From NCBI RefSeq assembly GCF_042649125.1, contig NZ_JBHRYQ010000001.1, forward strand, positions 2,108,001 through 2,172,000: a stretch of DNA of 64,000 nt, written 5' to 3'. Of this stretch, positions 58,655 through 64,000 are shown in pieces. The translations under genes were made by a program, and so were the position numbers. Under the pieces are notes generated by a model that was not told where the DNA came from, ran no database searches, and saw only the letters and a list, made by a program, of their open reading frames with translations. The stretch's first letter is position 1; every line of letters starts with the position of its first letter. The stretch comes from Leadbetterella lacunae (GTDB lineage Bacteria > Bacteroidota > Bacteroidia > Cytophagales > Spirosomataceae).

Positions 58655-59728
58655 ATGGATAGTCAAAGATTAGAAGAATTAAACAGTTTTGCAGTCGATT
58701 TTCTCAAAAAATTAATAGAAACACCCTCGCTTTCTCGCGAAGAGTCACAAACTGCAGATCAGTTTACCGATTTTTTTAATCAAAAAAACATACCATTTGA
58801 GCGTATTAAAAACAATGTTTTTGCAAAAAATAAAAACTTCGATGCTGCCCTTCCGACTATACTTTTAAACTCTCACCACGACACCGTAAAGCCAAATATT
58901 TCTTATACCAAAGACCCGTTTAAAGCTCAAATAGCAGACGGGAAACTTTTCGGACTTGGTAGCAACGACGCAGGCGGACCATTAGTAAGCCTTTTGGCCA
59001 CTTTTTTATATTTTTATGAGAAAGAAAATCTAGCATTCAACCTCGTGTTTGCGGCATCAGCCGAAGAAGAAATATCGGGAGTAAACGGCATGGAATTGCT
59101 GGTAAAACACCTTCCCAAAATAGACCTCGCCATAGTGGGCGAACCTACTTTGATGGATATGGCTGTAGGCGAAAAAGGCTTGCTAGTCTTAGATGTTACA
59201 GCAAAAGGAATAGCGGGGCATGCCGCCAGAAATGAAGGCAAAAATGCTATTTATGAAGCTCTAGAAGACATTGAGTGGTTTAAGAAATACGAATTTGCTA
59301 AAGTATCCAAAAGCCTTGGGCCCATAAAAATGAGCGTAACCCAAATAAATGCAGGCAGCCAGCACAACGTGGTGCCTGACGTTTGCAGTTTTGTGGTAGA
59401 CGTAAGAGCCACTGACGCTTATACACTTGAAGAGACTTTAGAAATAATAAAAAGCAGTGTAAAATCTGAAGTGAAACCTCGCTCAGTACGTTTACAGCCT
59501 TCAGGAATAGCCATGGAGCACCCGATTGTGCAAAAAGGACTAAGTCTCGGAATGAAAGCATACGGTTCGCCTACGCTGTCTGACCAAGCTTTGATGCCTT
59601 ATAAAAGTATAAAAATTGGCCCAGGAGATTCTGCTCGCTCACACACAGCCGATGAGTTTATCTACCTACAAGAAATCAAAAGCGGAATTGAAAAATACAT
59701 CGAATTGCTAGAAGCTCTCTCACTGTAA
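58655..59728 (+). CDS. M20-family deacylase, ArgE-like
   Basis: A 357-residue cytoplasmic metallohydrolase of the M20 family. Zinc ligands and catalytic residues are HHDTVKP (His and Asp), LFGLGSNDAGGPLVSLL (Asp), SAEEEISGVNGM (catalytic Glu and metal Glu), VGEPTLMDMAVGEKG and the C-terminal GPGDSARSHTADEFIYLQEI (His). The dimerisation domain is at about 170-280. In Bacteroidota enzymes of this shape annotated as acetylornithine deacetylase deacylate N-acyl-citrulline or related arginine intermediates, in line with argB at 56698. The gene has its own promoter box. A peptidase role cannot be excluded. Confidence 0.85.
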   Translation: MDSQRLEELNSFAVDFLKKLIETPSLSREESQTADQFTDFFNQKNIPFERIKNNVFAKNKNFDAALPTILLNSHHDTVKPNISYTKDPFKAQIADGKLFGLGSNDAGGPLVSLLATFLYFYEKENLAFNLVFAASAEEEISGVNGMELLVKHLPKIDLAIVGEPTLMDMAVGEKGLLVLDVTAKGIAGHAARNEGKNAIYEALEDIEWFKKYEFAKVSKSLGPIKMSVTQINAGSQHNVVPDVCSFVVDVRATDAYTLEETLEIIKSSVKSEVKPRSVRLQPSGIAMEHPIVQKGLSLGMKAYGSPTLSDQALMPYKSIKIGPGDSARSHTADEFIYLQEIKSGIEKYIELLEALSL

Positions 59729-59730
59729 AA

Positions 59731-60489
59731 TCAATCAGGCTGAATGCCCACGCTGGTCCAGCCGCCGTCTACCACGAGGCTTTGGCCGGTGATGTGTTTT
59801 GCGGCATCTGAACAAAAAAAACAAACGGCCTCTGCTATGTCATTTACCTCTGCAGGTATGCCCAATGGCGTTATTTGTGACCAGGTTTTATGATAGGCTT
59901 GATCTTCCAAGGTGCGTTCGGTAAGTGTAGCTCCAGGTGCTACCGTATTTACCCTTATTTTATATTTAGAAAGCTCCACCACTAGGTTTTTAGCCAGCAT
60001 TTCTATGGCGGCTTTGGTCATGGCATATGCTGCCAAGTTTTTATGAGCCAAGTGTCCCACCACGCTAGACATCAGCACGATACTGCCACCTCCGCCTTGC
60101 TTAATCAATTGAATAGCCGCTTTTTGGCATAAAAAAAATGTCCCTTTTAAGTTAACCTCACTCACGTCTTCAAAGTCTTTTTCGGAGAAAGTCAAAAAAT
60201 CGCCGAAACGAGTAATTCCCGAATTTGCAACTACAATATCTAGGCGACCGAAGTTTTTTACTGCCTCAAAAATCATGGAATCAATCACTGAAACCTCGGC
60301 ACTATTTCCTGCAACCGCAAGGGCCATATTTGGGTAGGTGTTATTAATAGAATGGCATGCAGTCGAGCACAAATCAGCATCAAGGTCATTTAAAACCACT
60401 TTTACTCCCTCAGAAGCAAATTTGAGAGCCACCGCCAAGCCGATACCTTGCCCTGCCCCTGTCACTATCGCTACTTTTTGAATTCCCAA
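59731..60489 (-). CDS. Short-chain dehydrogenase/reductase
   Basis: A 252-residue classical SDR. The cofactor motif is VTGAGQGIGLAVALKFASEG (TGxxxGIG), the structural NAG motif appears as VVANSGITRFG, the catalytic serine is in GSIVLMSSVVGHLAHKN, and Tyr/Lys are in AAYAMTKAAIE (YxxxK). The C-terminus SLVVDGGWTSVG is typical. NDLDAD after the second strand (an acidic residue) points to NAD rather than NADP. Substrate is unknown; sugars, steroids and short alcohols are common. It is convergent with the M20 gene, stops separated by two bases. Confidence 0.92.
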   Translation of the reverse strand: MGIQKVAIVTGAGQGIGLAVALKFASEGVKVVLNDLDADLCSTACHSINNTYPNMALAVAGNSAEVSVIDSMIFEAVKNFGRLDIVVANSGITRFGDFLTFSEKDFEDVSEVNLKGTFFLCQKAAIQLIKQGGGGSIVLMSSVVGHLAHKNLAAYAMTKAAIEMLAKNLVVELSKYKIRVNTVAPGATLTERTLEDQAYHKTWSQITPLGIPAEVNDIAEAVCFFCSDAAKHITGQSLVVDGGWTSVGIQPD

Positions 60490-60741
60490 TGCGTGTTATA
60501 TTTTTTAGGTTGAAATTAATGCTCAATTTAAAGAATTAATCGGAATTTCCGTGATGCTGCTTTCCTAAGTTAAAGGTGATTTTTAACCTAATTTTTTGAA
60601 ATATCATATCGGCTAAACCAAAAAAGATAATACATTTTTTTTACCCAAATTAGAATTTGAAAACGATTTTTGAAATGAAAACTGGAATTTAAACTTCAAA
60701 CTTTAGATATTTGGCATTTTAAAAATTAACCCATCGAATAA

Positions 60742-61191
60742 TTGGACACTTCTCTTTTAGTAAAAGCTGCGAACTACTGCGTTTATCAAGAACGCACACA
60801 AGCAGAAGTGAGAAAAAGACTCCGCGAGTGGGAAGTGTTTGGAGACAAAGCAGAACAGGTGATTGCCTACCTAATCACCGAAAACTACATAAACGAGGAG
60901 CGATATGCGAAGGCTTTTGCAGGAGGAAAATTTCGCGTAAAAAAATGGGGAAAAAGAAAAATACTTTTTGAGTTAAAAGGCAAAGGCCTAAGTAAGTATT
61001 GTATAGAATCTGGCATGAAAGAAATAGACGACCAAGACTATTTTGACACGATAGATCAGTTAATCGCATATAAAAAAAACGACCTTAGAAACGAGCCAAA
61101 CCGCTTGATTAAAAAACAAAAGACGGTTAAATATTTGGTAGGAAAAGGTTTTGAAATGAACTTGGTTTTAGACCAATATCAAGACGATTAA
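60742..61191 (+). CDS. recX: RecX regulatory protein
   Basis: A 149-residue RecX-family protein made of three three-helix repeats: ANYCVYQERTQAEVRKRL, ITENYINEERYAKAFAGGKF with the conserved FAGGKFRVKKWGKRKI, and KKQKTVKYLVGKGFEMNLVL. The start is a TTG at 60742 because an in-frame TAA lies just before it and no ATG is available. RecX modulates RecA filament growth. recA itself is not in the window. It is convergent with the small membrane protein gene, with adjoining stops. The 250 bases upstream (60490-60741) hold nothing I can name. Confidence 0.9.
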   Translation: MDTSLLVKAANYCVYQERTQAEVRKRLREWEVFGDKAEQVIAYLITENYINEERYAKAFAGGKFRVKKWGKRKILFELKGKGLSKYCIESGMKEIDDQDYFDTIDQLIAYKKNDLRNEPNRLIKKQKTVKYLVGKGFEMNLVLDQYQDD

Positions 61192-61383
61192 TCAATCTTT
61201 ATTTTTGAGTACTTGCCAAAACCTCCCCATTATCGGAATTGTGATAATGGCCAACATAAAAGCCGCCAACACCTTTTTTTCTATGCCAAAGTCTCCTAAA
61301 AAAAAGTACTTTACGGCAGCATAAAGCAAGCCTACAACTATTGCAATGGCAATTCCCACAAAAAACTTAGCAACAAACTTCAT
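61192..61383 (-). CDS. Small two-helix membrane protein
   Basis: A 63-residue protein with two hydrophobic segments (about 4-29 and 39-55, KVLAAFMLAIITIPIMG). A basic start and a short charged tail (LKNKD) place both ends probably in the cytoplasm. Family unknown. Support for it being real is the TAnnTTTG box 16 bases upstream and the clean convergent arrangement with recX. Confidence 0.6.
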   Translation of the reverse strand: MKFVAKFFVGIAIAIVVGLLYAAVKYFFLGDFGIEKKVLAAFMLAIITIPIMGRFWQVLKNKD

Positions 61384-61398
61384 TTATCTTTTTTCTTT

Positions 61399-61406
61399 CA
61401 AAATTA
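61399..61406 (-). promoter_or_regulatory. Candidate -7 box (TAATTTTG)
   Basis: An exact TAnnTTTG match on the minus strand, 16 bases before the ATG of the small membrane protein. Confidence 0.45.
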
Positions 61407-61514
61407 CGATTATTTACCAATATAGTAAACTAGAGTTTCTGAAACAGCGAATTTTAAAATTTAAGTACTATAAAATAAAAGGCATTTGGATAAAAAATAA
61501 GGCGAACTTATTTG

Positions 61515-61533
61515 TTAGACTCATCTAAGTTTG
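61515..61533 (+). promoter_or_regulatory. Palindromic operator overlapping a -7 box, NRAMP gene
   Basis: TTAGACTCATCTAA (61515-61528) is a 5-4-5 palindrome (TTAGA/TCTAA), and TAAGTTTG (61526-61533), an exact TAnnTTTG box, overlaps its right end. The ATG is 36 bases further. The form resembles DtxR/MntR-type operators, so metal-dependent repression of the transporter is plausible. Confidence 0.5.
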
Positions 61534-61569
61534 TATTTTTACTGAAATAATTTTAGCAAAGCGATATTC

Positions 61570-63432
61570 ATGAAGTCAGAGTCATTAAGCGAGGTACATT
61601 CGAGTGTAAATACTAATAAAAAAGGCTGGAGAAAAATATTGGCGTTTTTGGGACCTGCATATTTGGTCAGTGTGGGATATATGGATCCGGGTAACTGGGC
61701 CACAGACATTGCCGGAGGTTCTCAGTTTGGTTACAAGCTCATTTGGGTTTTACTTATGTCAAACCTCATCGCGGTGCTTTTGCAGTCTTTGAGTGCCCGT
61801 TTGGGCATAGTCAGGGGCTTAGACCTCGCCCAAGCCTCAAAATATGCGTATCCAAAATGGGCGAACATCCCCCTGTATATTCTGGCTGAAATAGCAATAG
61901 CGGCCTGCGACTTGGCCGAAATAGTCGGAATGGCGATCGGACTAAATCTTCTTTTTGGCTTTCCATTGATTTGGGGAATAGCCATAACTGCCCTTGACAC
62001 TATTCTTCTGCTGTTTTTATTAGACAAAGGCATGCGGGTAATGGAAATTTTCATTATTTCCATGGTTTCCATTATCGGATTTTCGTTTTTGGTAGAAATG
62101 TTTATTGTCTCGCCCGTATATTCCGATGTTATCACGGGTTTCGTGCCTTCTAATCTTTCAGGAGATGCACTTTATATCGCCATCGGAATCATTGGAGCTA
62201 CTGTGATGCCGCACAACCTGTATTTACACTCTTCGCTGGTACAGACTCGGAAATTTGACAAAACGAGCGAAGGAATGAAAAACGCCATAAGATTCAACTT
62301 TTTTGATACTGTCATAGCCCTAAACTTGGCTTTTTTTGTAAATGCCGCCATCCTGATTTTGGCTGCAGCCGCCTTTTATGTAAACGGATATTATCACATC
62401 GCTGAGATTCAGGATGCTTCAAAACTCTTATTTAATCTTTTTGGAAAAGCAGCACCTATGTTTTTTGCGATAGCCCTAATAGCAGCCGGACAAAGTTCTA
62501 CCATAACCGGAACATTGGCAGGCCAAATAATAATGGAAGGCCACTTAAATCTAAGAATACGCCCTTGGCTAAGAAGACTGATAACGAGACTATTAGCTAT
62601 AGTGCCGGCCATGTTTACCATTTTATATTTTGGAGACGAGGCTTTGGGTAGTCTACTGATATTAAGTCAGGTGGTGTTGAGTTTACAACTAGGCTTTGCT
62701 GTGATTCCGCTGATACATTTTAATTCAGACAAAAAACTCATGAAAGAGTTTGCCATCAAAACCTGGGTTAAAGTTTTGGCATGGCTTAGTGCTGCTATAA
62801 TAGTATATTTAAACATTCACTTGGTTATAGACGAAATATCAGGCTGGATAGGCAGTGCAGGAGAAAACAAAATCTGGATTTACCTTTTCGTAATTCCGCT
62901 TGCATTGGCATGCTTTGCCTTATTGGTTTATGTTTTTGTGCATCCATTTATCAGTAAAACCGGAGAAAAAGACATCACCATTCCGCATGGACAAGCTCTA
63001 AATCTGGAAGTAATAGAGAAAATGAGTTATAAAAATATAGGTATCGCTATTGATTTTACTGGAAACGATCAGGAGATAATAAGAAGTGCCTTAAACCAAG
63101 GAGGAAAACAATCACAATATATATTTATTCATATAGTAGAAAGTGCCGCTGCTAGGTATTTGGGAAAACACACCGACGACCACGAAACCCAACTGGATAA
63201 AGACAGCCTACTCAAATACCAAGAAACCTTAATAAACTTAGGCTATCAGGTAAAAATAGAGATAGGCTTTGGAAACCCTTCGAATGAAATCTCAAGAATA
63301 GCAAAAGCGAATGAAATAGACCTACTTATAATGGGTGTGCATGGCCACAAGGGTATCAAGGACCTGATATTTGGAAGTACCGTAGACAATGTACGCCATA
63401 GACTAAAAGTACCGCTGTTAGTAGTTGCATAA
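61570..63432 (+). CDS. mntH: NRAMP-family divalent metal transporter fused to a UspA domain
   Basis: A 620-residue fusion. Residues about 20-470 are an NRAMP transporter with about 11 membrane segments; the metal-site motifs are GYMDPGNWATD (DPGN at 39-42) and GATVMPHNLYLHSS (MPHN at 213-216), both complete, so Mn2+ or Fe2+ uptake with protons is expected. Residues about 484-620 are a universal stress protein domain (YKNIGIAIDFTGNDQEI) with an ATP-binding end IMGVHGHKGIKDLIFGSTVDNVRH (GxxGxxxxxxxGS). Fusions of this kind occur in Bacteroidota and the UspA part may regulate transport through nucleotide binding; this is inference. The operator-like palindrome upstream fits control by a metal regulator. 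Confidence 0.93.
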   Translation: MKSESLSEVHSSVNTNKKGWRKILAFLGPAYLVSVGYMDPGNWATDIAGGSQFGYKLIWVLLMSNLIAVLLQSLSARLGIVRGLDLAQASKYAYPKWANIPLYILAEIAIAACDLAEIVGMAIGLNLLFGFPLIWGIAITALDTILLLFLLDKGMRVMEIFIISMVSIIGFSFLVEMFIVSPVYSDVITGFVPSNLSGDALYIAIGIIGATVMPHNLYLHSSLVQTRKFDKTSEGMKNAIRFNFFDTVIALNLAFFVNAAILILAAAAFYVNGYYHIAEIQDASKLLFNLFGKAAPMFFAIALIAAGQSSTITGTLAGQIIMEGHLNLRIRPWLRRLITRLLAIVPAMFTILYFGDEALGSLLILSQVVLSLQLGFAVIPLIHFNSDKKLMKEFAIKTWVKVLAWLSAAIIVYLNIHLVIDEISGWIGSAGENKIWIYLFVIPLALACFALLVYVFVHPFISKTGEKDITIPHGQALNLEVIEKMSYKNIGIAIDFTGNDQEIIRSALNQGGKQSQYIFIHIVESAAARYLGKHTDDHETQLDKDSLLKYQETLINLGYQVKIEIGFGNPSNEISRIAKANEIDLLIMGVHGHKGIKDLIFGSTVDNVRHRLKVPLLVVA

Positions 63433-63557
63433 CTTATAGATGACTTTATAAAATAAAGCAGAGGAAATAATACATATTGGAATGATTTTGGCTTAGGTAA
63501 TTTGACCGTTAAATCAATTACCCATAAAAATTGAAGGCTAAAAAAAGACGCTTTCCA

Positions 63558-64000
63558 ATGAATAAAACTCTCTTTAAGACACTACTATTATTATTTAGTA
63601 TGCTGTCTACTTATTTATTTGCTCAATCTGTAGAGCCTTGTGGCACCGACCTCGTGCATAAAGAACTGCTAAAGTCGTCTGAAACTTACAGAAGTAACTT
63701 TTTAGATGGACAAAATCAGATAAAAACTTTTATAGAAAAAGCTAAAAAATCACGTGTAAACGCTACCGAAACTGTTTATACCATTCCATTAGTGATTCAC
63801 ATTCTTGAGCCATCTAACACCAGCACCTTGCTGACCGATTCCGAAATAAATACCATAATAGCAAACCTCAACAATCAGCTTAGGGCAGGTACAGGATATA
63901 CCCTTAGCCAAAATATTAACGTACAGTTTGCTTTGGCCAAAAGAGACCCAAACTGCCAAGCCACTACGGGCATAAACCGCATAAACATGAGTAGTAATGC
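63558..64000 (+). CDS. M43-type secreted metalloprotease, 5' part
   Basis: The first 147 residues or so of a gene that runs off the right edge. A signal peptide (MNKTLFKTLLLLFSMLSTYLFAQ) is followed by a propeptide-like region and VYTIPLVIHILEPSNTSTL, TIIANLNNQLRAG, VQFALAKRDPNCQATTGINR. This pattern opens the pappalysin/cytophagalysin (M43) catalytic domain of Bacteroidota; the HExxH zinc motif would lie beyond the window. Such proteins usually carry a type IX sorting domain at the C-terminus. The gap 63433-63557 has only a weak GGTAATT/AATTACC stem. Confidence 0.8.
   Translation, partial: MNKTLFKTLLLLFSMLSTYLFAQSVEPCGTDLVHKELLKSSETYRSNFLDGQNQIKTFIEKAKKSRVNATETVYTIPLVIHILEPSNTSTLLTDSEINTIIANLNNQLRAGTGYTLSQNINVQFALAKRDPNCQATTGINRINMSSN

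Noticed and set aside
63490..63530. GGTAATT/AATTACC stem after the NRAMP gene as a terminator
   Set aside because: Only seven AT-rich pairs, long loop and no T-run.

Overview
The window looks like the chromosome of a Bacteroidota bacterium, most likely of the order Cytophagales, although the rank below phylum is an inference. The evidence is two SusC/SusD pairs, a FecI/FecR sigma and anti-sigma pair feeding a SusC with an STN domain, secreted proteins with a type IX secretion style C-terminus, TAnnTTTG promoter boxes, A/T-rich leaders instead of Shine-Dalgarno sites, and the rRNA sequences. Base composition is fairly even, with AT-rich intergenic stretches.

Layout. 1-15.4 kb is mostly housekeeping: the start of a carotenoid desaturase (minus), a sigma-54-type response regulator without a DNA-binding domain, a GH106-type rhamnosidase, purM, a four-gene overlapping cluster (DUF1361, dgkA, membrane protein, winged-helix regulator), an acyl-CoA thioesterase, tRNA-Arg(CCG), a serine hydrolase, a transglutaminase-like protein, and the pta-ackA acetate operon. 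15.6-20.7 kb is a SusC/SusD/lipoprotein uptake operon. 21-25.3 kb holds two amino acid permeases and a GH5 lipoprotein. 25.4-27.6 kb is a decaying region: a broken secreted-protein gene, short hairpin repeats and a diverged copy of the rRNA operon tail. 27.6-32.7 kb is a complete rRNA operon on the minus strand (16S-23S-5S) with no tRNA in the spacer, two tandem promoters and a terminator.

33.3-37.4 kb encodes secreted proteins, including a P-domain/lysyl-oxidase fusion. 37.9-47.1 kb is a compact polysaccharide utilization locus, probably for a polyuronate: ECF sigma, FecR, SusC, SusD, GH88 unsaturated glucuronyl hydrolase and an alginate-lyase-family enzyme, all on the minus strand. The sigma/anti-sigma pair would sense the glycan through the STN domain of SusC; the lyase would cut the polymer and the GH88 would remove the unsaturated sugar. 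A plus-strand terminator in the susC leader suggests a cis-antisense RNA. 47.3-49.4 kb is a second graveyard, with the 3' end of mqo, the 5' end of a dnaE-type polymerase gene and a broken small gene.

49.6-64 kb returns to ordinary genes: a TspO-like protein, a penicillin-acylase-family hydrolase, YjbQ, an alpha/beta hydrolase, a two-gene pair of unknown coiled-coil membrane proteins, argB, a hemolysin-III-family protein, an ArgE-like M20 deacylase, an SDR, recX, an NRAMP transporter fused to a UspA domain behind a palindromic operator-like site, and the start of an M43-type metalloprotease. The best candidates for something undescribed are the coiled-coil membrane pair, the candidate antisense RNA in the polyuronate locus, the hairpin that ends at the lysyl-oxidase start codon, and the repeat-filled decay zone beside the rRNA operon.
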